A DNA stretch of 60,000 bases from Bolinopsis microptera (Eukaryota; Ctenophora; Tentaculata; Lobata; Bolinopsidae). The position numbers and the translations under genes are program-made. This document shows, one piece after another, positions 11,389-21,325 of this stretch. The DNA is taken from positions 10,146,902-10,206,901 of the forward strand of contig NC_087076.1 in assembly GCF_026151205.1 (NCBI RefSeq). The letters are read 5' to 3'. The notes under the pieces were generated by a model, which did no database searches, was not told where the DNA came from, and was given only the letters and a program-made list of their open reading frames with translations. Position 1 is the stretch's first letter. Each line of letters starts with the position of its first letter.

Positions 11389-11730
11389 AGGGATAAGTGA
11401 ACCATCGCTGAGGGGAACTTTGAGTGCACTGTCACTTTCTGATAATTAATCCCCGATCCATGACCATAATCAGTCAAACCACTTGTTACTTTAAAAGCTT
11501 CTATGAAGTCCCACGTATTCGCCACTCTGCCAGCGTTGTCAAATTGAGGATTTCCAGTCTACGGCTGTAAGGAAGAGTACCCACCTCATCAATCAGACGG
11601 GTAAACCGCCTCTGGACGCTCTTCAGCTCCAAAACAGTCCCCCAACTTCCATGAGCGCAGGTGGATTCCACAATTGGACACAATACTCAAGATGAGGTCT
11701 TATTAAAGCTTCATATATATATTGTAAAGA

Positions 11731-11826
11731 ATTGTAAGGAATTTAGTTATCAGAGTAAAAGTTGTTATGATTGCTATATATAGCAATCATAACAACTTTT
11801 ACTCTGATAACTAAATTCCTTACAAT
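11731..11826. repeat. 96-bp perfect palindrome
   Basis: Two 48-bp arms with no spacer and no mismatch, centred at GCTATATATAGC (11778/11779). Arm start ATTGTAAGGAATTTAGTTAT pairs with the far end. It sits inside the decayed LINE RT tail, between the catalytic block and QRRFTR. It may be a very small foldback element or a local inverted duplication. Confidence 0.95.
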
Positions 11827-12597
11827 CCAACAAATCATACGACATGCTTTGATCTGTTCGTTCCAAAGCAGGGAGCTATGGGTAATAACCCCCAAATCTT
11901 TTTCCTGTGCAGATACTTCAAGTTCTATACCATATACCTTATAATTTAAAATAGGATTGTTGTTAAAATTAATTATATGCACTACTTTGCACTTGGCAGG
12001 ATTAAATTGTATAAGCCGAATACTTTCCCAAACTTCTAATTCTTCAATGTCTTCAGCAACACTACTGTGGTTAGCTGCATTACCAATTAATTTAAGATCA
12101 TCAGCAAATAATTGAATCTTATTCTTTACAAGGTCAGACAAATCATTTGCATAAACATACAGAATGAATAGGAGAGGGCCTAGAACTGACCCCTGAGGAA
12201 CACCAGATAAAACATGTTTAACCTCAGACCATTGTCCTTCTATACAAACTCTCATAGTCCTGTCTGTTAGAAAATCTTTTTAATAACATCTAAAACCTTT
12301 CCTTTGACACCAAAGCCTTCCAATTTAAACAGAAGTCTAAAGTGGGGGACTGTGTCGAAAGCCTTACTAAAATCAAAGCCAAATCAAAGTATAGAAAACC
12401 AGGGCACCTTCATCTAAAATGTCAAGAATATCGTTGAATGTCTCTAAAAGATTAGATAAACACGATTTACCCTTAACAAATCCATGCTGATGCTTGGAAA
12501 TTCGATGTTAGAAAATCTACTACATGTGATCTCACCAATGTTTCATCAACTTGTATTTTGTGCAAAGTGTACCTGTGTGGATCAGGTACTAAGTGCC

Positions 12598-13104
12598 GTA
12601 CGTGACGTTGACTAATTGCAGTTTTGGAATTTACAAAAAGGACCCACCCACCACCCTCACGGTACTAACTGATTTTTCGGCACCCACCCCCTTTTGCGGT
12701 ACTAACTGTTGAGAAATCACGGTACGAACTGTGTCTAGGTATATAAAATAAGATACCCACCCAGAAATTGCTCTAAACAGCTCATTATACATGGGAAATG
12801 GGCAAATTATACCCACTATTTAGTAGGGTTTTGTTTTCAATGTAGTCGAATTAAATAAAAAGTTACAAAAAAAGGAAAAAAATTTTTAAAAACCCAAAAA
12901 AAGGGAAAAAACCTCAAAACTCAAAAAAACCCATTCCCAAAATTGAAATTTGAGGTAAAATGTTTTTTTTGGGGTTAAACACCCCCCTTAGTACCTTGTA
13001 CTAACTGATTTTGGTGGAAAATGAGCAGCAGACCCACCACTTAGTACACAAGGACTAACTGCGTTTTGGAAGAAAATATGACCCACCCACCCAACGTCAT
13101 GTAC
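12598..13104. mobile_element. MITE-like insertion in the decayed LINE
   Basis: Bounded by near-perfect inverted termini GTACGTGACGTTG and CAACGTCATGTAC. The LINE coding sequence resumes on both sides. The interior is rich in GTACTAACTG and CCCACCCACC words arranged in both orientations, so subterminal repeats flank an AT-rich core. About 507 bp with no ORF. Target duplication is not clear. Confidence 0.65.
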
Positions 13105-13313
13105 GTTGGTCTATAATTGCATTGGAGGGGTCGGATTTAATACCCTTTTTAAACAATGCTACAACAGATGCAGATTTCCACACTGCAGATCCTGTACATC
13201 TGAACACTTTTGAAATAATTTAGTTACTGCTTCCACAAAATCGTTGTCATAAGCTAGCGATTACAACAACTTTGGATGAACACCATCCAGACCAGAACTC
13301 TTAAAAATGTTAA

Positions 13314-14164
13314 AGCCACAGGGGGGGGGGGGGGGTCGAGGCCTCAAAAAATGCAAAAAAACATTATGCTTTGAATCAATATATATTTTTGTGGTGGATA
13401 CTTTGCCACCACTCATTTGTCTGTAGCTATTTTACTTTTTTTTATAAATGAGGTTAACCAATTCTCATTTAACTTCATTTTTTTGATAAATCGATAATGG
13501 AGGGCAGAAATATTGATGCCATTACAACTGAAAACTACGATAAGCTTTGTTTTTATTGTTTTTGTGTTATTTCAGCAGTTAAACTTTGAAAAATATACAA
13601 ATAAAGGCAAAATTCTCAAAAATCACATAACATAAAAAACAGTTTTTTGCCTCTCCTGAAAACCTCGAATTTTTGACTTCAAAATCTATCTTCTCCTAGA
13701 GTTTTTATCCATTTCACCTCAAATTTTGAACTTATGTTCCTGACATAAATTTAAAAGTTTGTTATGTAACGATTGTTGTAATTTTGCTCCTAACTCTTTT
13801 TATGAGGTTAACCATTTTAAATTTTGTAACCCGCACTCATGGTTAACCTCATATCTCAGCTTTGGAGCAAGATATCATAAATCGTTACATAACAAAAACT
13901 CAAAATACCTTGAAGAACATTGTTGCCAAGTTACAAGGTTCTAAGTCATAAACTGAAAAAGAAGATAGATTTTGAACACGATTTCATTTAAAGTTTTCAT
14001 TTACAATAGAATTACAGGTAAACCTCAAAATTCAACGCGCGATATCTTCAAATAGGAAACTTTGTTTTCGGTAAGGACAAAAGCATTTGAAAATTTAGAT
14101 CGAGCTCTACAACATATCTCAAAATCTCAAAATCGACCTCGGACCCCCCCCCCCCCCTGTGGCC
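13314..14164. mobile_element. TTAA-flanked TIR element (MITE) in the decayed LINE
   Basis: Ends are inverted: AGCCACAGGGGG at the left and CCCCCCTGTGGCC at the right, each with a G or C homopolymer run followed by TCGAGG or CCTCGG. Both sides carry TTAA (13310-13313 and 14165-14168), the target duplication typical of piggyBac-type and Kolobok transposases. The 851-bp interior has no transposase. It interrupts LINE RT coding sequence, so it is younger than that LINE. Confidence 0.75.
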
Positions 14165-15100
14165 TTAAGCTTTAAAATTTCCTATTTTATATCGGAACTG
14201 CTGACTTCCATATCATCAATACTCTCATTATCAGGGCCTAAATTCTCAGTTTTAGGGAGAATGCCAGGTGGTTCACGCACAAAAACAGAGCTAGAGGCAC
14301 TTTCAAGTACCTCAGCTGACTCAAACTATCTGTGCCATCTCCTTTATCTAAAGAAACCACACTTGATTTAACTTGACGTTTATTTTGTAAATAGTCTGAG
14401 TAAAAATATTTACAATTCTGCTTCAGATTAGACGTAATTTTCTTTTCATATTTAACTATAGCTTTAATTTCTGCTACTTCATAGGTATGTTGCTTGCTAC
14501 TTGCATGACTAAAATTAACACCAGATGGATTAATATCAAACTCAGCCCACGCTTTATCTTTATTCGTTTAAGTTCAAATGTACTCCATGGCAACTTGACA
14601 GGTCTGTTATCGAGATAAACCGAAGCAGTTGGAACAGCTGCGGCAACAGTCTCCAGTTTACCATGTAATTCAGCCCACATGTCTTTAACACCATTTGCAT
14701 TGGTAGAACTATAATCTCAGTCAAAATTTTTCAAACTAAAATTCTATAACTCTTCAAAGAAAATCTTGCCCCATGTAGGTTTAGAAATCTTCTCTATTAG
14801 ACATTTGTTAGTATCCGGAGAAACAACAAGTTCGACAAGTATCCCAACATGATCACTCTTACCAAGCAGAGAAACGATCTTTTACAACCCTTGACAAGAG
14901 CATCATTTGTATACAGGACCTGATCAAGAAGACTCTCCCGGAGAGTATCCTCTACAAGCCGTCTTCTAGTTGTCTCCAAGTTAAACCACTCAAGAAAACA
15001 ACAATTTCAAGAAAACAACAATTTTATTTAGTATCAATTAAAGCAGACAAAAATATATTTCATATATATATAACTAGCACGAACTTTAGATCAGATATCT

Positions 15101-15292
15101 TAGGGGACTTGGAGTAGCAAGAGATTGACTAGAAGGTATATACCTTTTACAAAGATACGTCGAGAAGAATCCAGGGTGATACAGGATCGGAGAGTGCAGA
15201 CCAAAAGTTTACGCACCCACCTTTGCCTCCTGAGTTCTTGGGTGGATAGAAATTTATGCAAACTTGGTCGTTTATACTCCAAGTCCCTTTCT
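15101..15292. mobile_element. Short TIR element (about 190 bp)
   Basis: The left end GGGGACTTGGAGTA is mirrored by TACTCCAAGTCCC at the right. The interior contains an open frame of 60 codons without similarity. It lies just upstream of the decayed LINE endonuclease remnant. Confidence 0.6.
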
Positions 15293-16387
15293 TAAAAGAA
15301 GTAGTATTAACTATGTCTAGAGTTAGCTTCGTTCAATAATAACAATATCAATATAATCAATATCAATACCAGATAAACCTACCGAATAAATTATTAAATA
15401 TCAATTAATTCATTCTGATAAAAAATGTTATAAATTTAGATATTTAGTATCTAAAAACATTACAACAAATGGTTAAAAAGCGCCCAAAATCGATTTGAAA
15501 GATTTTCTGTCTATAGTACAATCATGATAGTAATAGTAAGTGTGTGCCGCTGCAATTAGATTTGATTACTGCAATTTAAAATTGTTTGGAGTCCAAGTAT
15601 CTTTTAAGTCAGCTGCCTGTGCTTGTATTAATAGTGCTTTGGTTCTCAGTTTTATCAAGCTAATGGACGTTTCTAGGCAATTGCTTGAAGTTAAAATTTG
15701 TTTATGAACTCCTGTGAATAGGGTTACTAATATTTACAAATATCCTCAAACTTCACTATATAATAGTGTTCAAAGCGTTCAAAGTTTTGAAATTATGTCC
15801 ATGTTAGCATACGCTTCAGTGCTCGATTTTCAAACTACGCTGTAAATCTGCACAAAAATATGCGCGGCGTACGTTTAAGTTTCATTTTAAAATAATTTTG
15901 GCCATATTTATACTTTAAACGTTTATATTGTTTAAATTAAAGTATTTTTGGTCATTTTTATGCTATTTTTTTACAAAACAGCAAAATCAACGTACCAAAA
16001 ATGAAATGCGCGTGTGCTCAGAAAAAACCTTTTTTCAATTTTCACCCAAAAATGTTGTATAACTGTTTCAATTTAGTTTTATACAATTTTTGTGTGCAAG
16101 CAAAATTAATTTACTTAAAACACTTTGTAAACAAGTTTTTGGTACATTATATTTAACGCGCCGCGCAGCGCACATTATGATTATAACAATTGCTGTGCAG
16201 AGCTACGATATTAAAAATTTTTTGAATGTTTTGTATTATTATAACTTTATTCAATAAAACTTTTATATATAACTTTATTCAATAAAAGTCAAAAATAAAA
16301 TATTTTAAAGATCTTATTTGATAAATAGCCAGAAAAAATACGGATTTGCTAATAACTAAAACAATTTTTCAATTCCGCTCTATACTA
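15293..16387. other. AT-rich intergenic, nothing recognised
   Basis: No open frame of note. Contains GC islands such as GCGCGGCGTACG near 15862 and GCGCCGCGCAGCGC near 16157, resembling cores of other repeats in the window but too short to assign. Confidence 0.4.
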
Positions 16388-16480
16388 ATTGCTCTAACCA
16401 GAGCCCTCTCGCTTGATGTGACACAAGCGCGTCGCGTTACGCAGTTCGCGTATACACATGGCTATGTGAACTATACTATC
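16388..16480 (+). repeat. Dispersed repeat family C, copy 1
   Basis: Begins TTGCTCTAACCAGAGCCC and ends CACATGGCTATGTGAAC. It is the reverse complement of most of 39575-39712, with a block missing in the middle. Contains GCGCGTC and CGCGTAT palindromic words. Non-coding. Confidence 0.75.
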
Positions 16481-16805
16481 AGAGGCTAAAATTTTTAAAT
16501 TGTACAAATCGGTGGCGTTTAAATTTCGACCGTTCTGTATGAGTGAGATGTGGGATTGTGAAAGTAAGCTATACCAATGTATTTTTACACTGATTTCAAA
16601 TATAAAACCTATTACGTAGCATGAAAATAATTTTTTGGTGAGTTATCAGCTATGAGCAAATAATCATTTTTGTCAGACGCGCGCACGTGACAGGTTTGTA
16701 AAACTTAACTGTATTTTAGCTGTTTATGCTTTAAGATTCGAGTCAGTTTTGGTTTCAAAGTAATCGCGTGAAGATTATATAAGGATTTGAATTAATGATT
16801 AATTG

Positions 16806-16890
16806 ACAATGTCAATTCATCGCAGTGCAGCTCAGCGAGGCCCAGTCGCACATTTGATCGCCGATCTAGCAAGAATGGTTGCGAGGAGCA
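16806..16890 (+). repeat. Dispersed repeat family D, copy 1
   Basis: Shares GCAGCTCAGCGAGGCCCAGT and GCCGATCT words with the inverted copy at 42761-42836. Unknown element type. The following 300 bp, to about 17200, hold nothing recognised. Confidence 0.65.
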
Positions 16891-17199
16891 TAATTGAGTG
16901 TGCGGTGCAACCTAGTAACGCAATAACGCATCACGCTACAAGGATTTGAAGTACAAATTTGTTGTCATATGTTGTATGACCCGCCTAGTGTATATAATCT
17001 CGTAGAAAATCTACAGGGGTTCCACCATAGTTAAACGACCGCGGGGATCACGACGTGATACAAAAAGTTTGTGCACCTTAACTTTAAATACATTTATATC
17101 GAAATGAGCATTTACAAATGTACACAGAACGGTCGAAATCTAATCACGACCATACGAATCGTAACCAAATAAAATGCTACTAGCTACTATCTAAATCAA

Positions 17200-17760
17200 A
17201 TTCTATAGTTCTGACCAAGTTCGACGGGTGTCTGCCTACTTTACCCTTTTTAATACTCTCTACTGCAAATATCCAGTTTATTCGATAGCTGCTTTGAAGC
17301 AGCCCAGCAGCTACATTAAGATGAAGCTAAGACCACATGGGCTTCATAGAACTTAAGTTTGGTCTTAAGAGGTATGCATTTACCCTGTTCCCAAACTTTC
17401 TTGTAGTTTTGGAAAGCAAGATTTGCCAGATATAAGAATACAGCGTCTTTTTATGTCCTCATTGCTGCACAATTTGGTACCAAGTGAGATCGATGATCTC
17501 CAGGCCTCTCTTCCTCGAAGTGGCTCTCCTTTGTCATCAACTTCGTTCTTATCAGCCAGATAGAAATGTATGAACTCAGTTTTTGATTCGTTGACAAAAA
17601 TATTCCACTCTTCCAATACCTTGCATATTGGTAACATGGACTCCAAATTCTTATTGTCCTCATCCGTGAAGTCTGTGTCGTCTGCGTACTCCCAGTTGGT
17701 TGACGATGTCAACCCATCGAGATCGTTGCTCTGCGAAGCAGAGCATTCGATGCGAAGCAA
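17200..17760 (-). pseudogene. LINE reverse transcriptase fragment (YADD block)
   Basis: Right to left: EYADDTDFTDEDNKNLE with the catalytic YADD, then ILPICKVLEEW-like and NESKTEFIHFYLAD, LRGREAWRSSISLGTKLCS, RRCIL and, after a frame change at about 17400, a continuing but interrupted tail. The same RT subfamily is the likely source of the C-terminal piece at 20500-20885. Its clade differs from the two LINEs at 6-15 kb. It has frame breaks and no 5' half here. Confidence 0.75.
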
Positions 17761-17790
17761 GAATGCTAGTTCGCGCGGCGCGTCGAAGCG
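17700..17790 (-). repeat. Dispersed repeat family A, copy 2 (inverted)
   Basis: The reverse complement reads GCTTCGACGCGCCGCGCGAA, then CTTGCTTCGCATCGAATGC, then AACGATCTCGATGGGTTGAC, matching the first 118 bp of the window. It abuts the LINE RT fragment. Confidence 0.8.
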
Positions 17791-17799
17791 GTGAAGTCC

Positions 17800-18475
17800 T
17801 CCAAACTCCCAGTAGCAGGTTTTCCTCGCTACTCAAGCAGAAGCACAGACACCAAGGTTATGTCGCTCCTACATGGCCATGACATCACCTTTGCAGCCTT
17901 CCAGGCAAGGGTGGCCAACAACTGCGACCCTCAGTGTCCAAATTGTAAGGTATTGAATTTTTATTTAAATTTTGAATTGCGCTGATAAAAATGTATGATT
18001 GAGACGAATCTTCGAGTAGTTCACTACTATATACTATGAGCATTATATTTTTATAAATTGTTTTACATCTCTTTATTCTGTAAAATGTGCTAAAAATTAA
18101 ATTTCTTGTTTCATTGAAAAATTGCTTGTTTCATTGATATAGTAAAAAGCTTATTTTACATTTCGATAGCATATCCAATATTCATGAGTTTATTATCGGA
18201 TGTTTAAGTTTAACTATGTTTATTATGATATTATTATTCATTGTAATATGGCAATAAAATTTAAATTTTGTTTTACTAAAATTTTTGTTTTACTATTGGA
18301 CACCAATTATCACAGACTCTTCTACTGTCCACTGTGCAGCTGCTCTTACAGGGAAACCCTGCAGGAGCATTCCTTTAATGACCAACCATGCTGGTCTATC
18401 TTAAGAGATGATAGTGATAACAGTATCACTGCCTTCTGCTCTCTAGCACAAATTGCCATTGGTGAACTATCATAG
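17800..18475 (+). pseudogene. Possible LINE C-terminal fragments
   Basis: Two short open stretches. The first (to 17949) encodes LLHGHDITFAAFQARVANNC and DPQCPNCK. The second (18310-18474) encodes LFYCPLCSCSYRETLQEH and a tail ending at a stop. Together they resemble the 'GH...F..R......CPNC.....LF.CP......R..L' region that follows RNase H in some LINE polyproteins. Splice phases do not fit a single gene. The second piece lies inside a TIR element. Weak evidence. Confidence 0.3.
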
Positions 18476-18511
18476 TAAAACAAATTTTTAGTAAAACAAA
18501 TTTTATTTTAT
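18254..18511. mobile_element. TIR element (MITE), about 258 bp
   Basis: AT-rich inverted ends of roughly 45 bp: the left has TTTTGTTTTACTAAAA and TTTTGTTTTACTAT, and the right has ATAGTAAAACAAATTTTTAG and the mirrored continuation. The repeated TTTTGTTTTACTA words suggest doubled transposase-binding sites. Confidence 0.65.
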
Positions 18512-19715
18512 ACCCACAATCAATTCATATTTAGTTCAAATATTTAAAGTCAAAATAACCATTTCACATAAGTGGTTATATTATAATAAAACAATTTGTG
18601 ATAAATTAATAAATTAATTTACACTCAAAAATGAACAAAATATACACAATTTTTACCTAGTGCAACACTGGTTCAGCGCGCGGCTGATCGAAAAAGTTTG
18701 ATTTGATTTACTAACTACAGTGTACAGCGTACATGAAAAAATTACTTACTGAATCTTTTAATACTAGACACATTTTAATTCAGATGTTGTTCAATGAGTT
18801 AGCCACAAAAATGTTCAAATTATGTAGGAGGGTAAAGGACACAATTGCTAGTAGTGCTTCTTTGTGCCCGTTGACTACAATGAACATTTTGCGGAGTTTC
18901 TCCAGACGGCTTTTTTCGGAGTGCGTGTTATTTACTTGGTTGTGCACAAGCCAGGCCAACATTTTGTTTTTGTGTCAGCCGTGCTACCAGGTTGCAGAGT
19001 ATTATAAACACTAAACAATTATACACTATACAAATTTGCTAATACAATATCATGCAGAGTCCGATCTAGCTGCAAACGTCAGACACCACAGTTCAGCCGC
19101 CAAGTACCGTTTAGGTGAACACCGAAACACGAGGTTTAGGTGTCATTTTGTAAATCACTTTATGGATGGATAATTCAGTAATTGTTGAAGAAAATTACAG
19201 TCACTGCCACCTATAGCGTTATGTCATGGGTCTGATTAACGGCCAAGAATAAACGTACGTGCGCGCTTAAGAAACCCGCGCAAATGTTGAGGTAGGGAGT
19301 AGCTGCGGCGCGCTTTTAACATATATTACGTATAGCGCCGTACGGATAAAGTTGATTATTATAGTGCTCATCTCCTTGTGACATTTTCTCCCCTTCAGCT
19401 TCTACTACTCACTCTACTGCCTCATCTTCTGAACATCATTAATTTTAGTATAGTTGTGGATTCTCAACACCCACTTTCAAGTCGAGTGCTCTCGACCCAC
19501 TTAGTCCACATGCCTTGCAAACTTACAGCACGGTATTTGCAATGGTCTAAGTTCCTAATACTTGCCAAAGATGGTTCCTCTAGTCAATCAAGGAGAAGAG
19601 AAAGCTTAACAACAAATTAGGTGGCTGCATTTTGTTTTGATTTTATTAGGTCCTAGTATTTATCCCTTTCGTCTTAAAGTTTTATGATAACTCTCCTTAA
19701 ATTATTTTAATGCAG
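18512..19715. other. No confident gene
   Basis: Open frames at 18733-19014 and 19378-19620 carry no recognisable motif and have no clear exon structure. A CpG-containing GC-rich patch lies at 19255-19340 (ACGTACGTGCGCGC). Exons of the gene whose exon is at 19716-19803 could lie here but I cannot support any. Confidence 0.4.
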
Positions 19716-19803
19716 TCACTCAGATAAGTTTATACCAGGACACTTCAACAAAGACACATACTCTGCCCACTATAAGGGGCCAGGCCATAATTGTTTCAAT
19801 TAT
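19716..19803 (+). CDS. Possible exon of an MKRN2OS/DUF4796-like gene
   Basis: An 88-bp exon between a good acceptor (TTTTAATGCAG) and a donor (TAT/GTAATG). It encodes HSDKFIPGHFNKDTYSAHYK and then GPGHNCFNY. The arrangement of a Lys/Pro-Gly segment, a short spacer and a G-P-G-H-N-C-F-x-Y motif recalls the C-terminal part of the poorly characterised MKRN2 opposite-strand (DUF4796) proteins. Neighbouring exons were not found; surrounding DNA is full of LINE remnants on the other strand. It may be one exon of a live host gene or a stray fragment. The assignment rests on memory of one motif. Confidence 0.35.
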
Positions 19804-19959
19804 GTAATGTATAGAATTCTTATTATTATTCAGAAAAAGGAGGGTTGGGTCTTAGATAAGACATAGAGGCACGAAGGTGGTAAAGTGCGCCAACCAAATA
19901 AAGGGTGAAAAGGTTTGCATCAGTCAGCAGTGCTTTGCTCCTGGACTTGTAAAAAGTAT

Positions 19960-20420
19960 ATATATAGACATAGTCTATCTATATATGTGAGAAATATGGT
20001 TTACTCTTTCTGGTGGATTGGTCTCTTATCTTAGAATGAAGTATTGGTAGCAAGTAGGCCGTTTGCTGCCAGGAAATGTAACAATCTCTCTTCATTCTCG
20101 TTCCTTCTACCAACACCATGCCTACCTATGTAAACCATTTTCTTCAGGAACACTGATGGCCTCAATCATAAAATTGATCAGCTAGTTGAGGGTTCTGGAC
20201 TGATTTTGGATTAGTAGGTCTGTAACTATTAATAATTCTGATATAACAAGGTGGTTTGTTTACCTGATTGGGCTTAAGTTTAACGTCCATGTAAATTGTA
20301 AACAACTCTGTCACTGATCTGATGATGGGATAAAACACTGTCCATAAAACGATTGTTAACAATAAAACCTAGACCACCATGTCTACCTGCTTCTGGTCAA
20401 ACAGAAACAGTCTATGATGA
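19960..20420 (-). pseudogene. LINE endonuclease fragment
   Basis: Reading right to left over several frames: GRHGGLGFIVNNRF, SDRVVYNLHGR, INSYRPTNPKSVQNPQLADQ followed by FYD (the Y-A-P-T strand and EFY helix), then GRHGVGRRNENEERLLHFLA and NGLLATNTSF (the G..N.NGERLL.F....L...NT.F block). These are the ordered motifs of an APE-type LINE endonuclease, with stops and frame changes. It is probably the 5' part of the element whose YADD block is at 17200-17760. Confidence 0.7.
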
Positions 20421-20499
20421 CAGGGAAGTGTTGTTTCCAAGAATTCCCAAAATTGAGTGTCCTATGTTAAGCCCTATTGGCAGAGATGGCCGCGGTAAA

Positions 20500-20885
20500 T
20501 CGGGGTTTGCGATGAATCACTTCGACTTACTCGACTTAGGGCGGCTTCAACGTCCAAACAGAGATAGTTTTTTTCCAAATCTGTCTATCCAGCATGAGTT
20601 TGTTAATCTCCTTGCTGTTGTCAAGCCCCATGTCCTTCCGAAGGATGTCAATACATGTGAGGTGTGGTCTTCCCCTTCAACGATGTCCTTGAAGGGGTTC
20701 CCAGAAGAGAAGTTGATGACTCAGAAGTTCTTCATGTCTGGCTAAATGACCTGCAAGTCTCATCCTCCGTGCAGCTATCTTATCAGATGCTCTGATTCAG
20801 AGGTGTCCATACTCCTTGGCGTTAGTCTGCCGCTCTTTCCAGTCAATGTTAAGTGCCATCCTTAGGGTGCGGTAAATCGGGGTTT
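20500..20885 (-). pseudogene. LINE reverse transcriptase C-terminal fragment
   Basis: Right to left: LRMALNIDWKERQTNAKEYG, then after a stop RRMRLAGHLARHEELLSHQL, LFWEPLQGHRRGRPHLTCID and ILRKDMGLDNSKEINKLMLD ending RQIW. This is the R..R..GH..R....L....LLW.P..G.R..GRP..TY.D.L..D.G block at the C terminus of a common animal LINE type. As it precedes an endonuclease fragment in reading order, it must come from a separate insertion. Confidence 0.75.
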
Positions 20886-21064
20886 TACTGTATCCAGCGA
20901 TCTTTGTCTGCTTTTACTGTCATGCTTTCACTGCCATGTGGACTCGTTACTGTCACACACCATCCTAAAAACAATACATTTTGTTATTCTTTGATATTAT
21001 ATTTTAAAGAAAGGGTGCATTGAGGTTTCCATCCTTGCTTTTTTTAAATATGGTAATTCTACAC

Positions 21065-21120
21065 GCTAATCTTTATTTTCTACACTTATTTGTAAATCAG
21101 TGTAGAAAATAAAGATTAGC
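21065..21120. repeat. 22-bp-arm hairpin
   Basis: GCTAATCTTTATTTTCTACA followed by CT, 12-bp loop, then the exact complement ending AAGATTAGC. About 200 bp upstream of ENY2. Confidence 0.9.
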
Positions 21121-21216
21121 ACGTAGATGCAAGTATCAGATTTGTATTCTTCATGTACACACTACACTGCACTTCGTATCAATACATATTTTCTTGAATT
21201 TTTTGATCCAAAGATT

Positions 21217-21272
21217 AAGAGTCAAAAAGTCATTTATGGAGTGATTACAATATTAATGACTTTTTGACTCTT
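21217..21272. repeat. 18-bp-arm hairpin upstream of ENY2
   Basis: AAGAGTCAAAAAGTCATT, 20-bp spacer, then AATGACTTTTTGACTCTT, a perfect inverted match. It ends 53 bp before the ENY2 start codon. It could be a remnant element or sit in the 5' UTR or promoter. Confidence 0.9.
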
Positions 21273-21325
21273 GATGATTTCATCAAATGAAATAACCAGA
21301 TTTCTTATGCTAGGGGCTAAAAGAA

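Larger units (their letters stand above)
5990..11447 (-). mobile_element. Non-LTR retrotransposon (LINE) with AlkB-SGNH ORF1 and EN-RT ORF2
   Basis: A two-ORF LINE reading right to left. ORF1 is at 11388-9961 (open from 11445), ORF2 at 9805-6830, with a 155-bp spacer. Both frames are uninterrupted, suggesting a young or recently active copy. The 5' end abuts the tail of an older LINE in the same orientation at about 11447, and ORF1 has no ATG before the first in-frame stop there, so this copy is probably 5'-truncated. The 3' UTR includes a 47-bp tandem pair (6601-6694). The true 3' end is not resolved and could be anywhere from about 6600 to 5990. I could not find target-site duplications. 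The RT type fits the CR1/L2-like part of the Jockey superfamily. Confidence 0.85.
11449..15000 (-). mobile_element. Older, decayed CR1/Jockey-like LINE
   Basis: A second LINE in the same orientation, broken by stops and insertions. Reading right to left: endonuclease remnants at 15000-14760 (RRLVEDTLRESLLDQVLYTN, then a shifted SDH-like box), linker fragments at 14700-14170, RT blocks at 13310-13105 (SSGLDGVHPKLL) and 12500-12260 (HGFVKGKSCLSNLLETF), the catalytic block at 12255-11743 (GVPQGSVLGPLLF, then FADD in QLFADDLKL), and the RT tail at 11683-11450 (LKSVQRRFTRLIDEV, then DFIEAFKVTSGLTDYG in another frame). It continues to the 5' edge of the younger LINE at about 11447. Not functional. 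Confidence 0.8.

Noticed and set aside
17791-18475. Two-exon host gene with CPNC/CPLC zinc motif
   Set aside because: Splice phases do not match, and the second piece is within a TIR element; a decayed LINE tail explains it better.
20353-20745. Plus-strand 130-codon frame as a gene
   Set aside because: The opposite strand carries clear LINE RT C-terminal and endonuclease motifs; the plus frame has no similarity.
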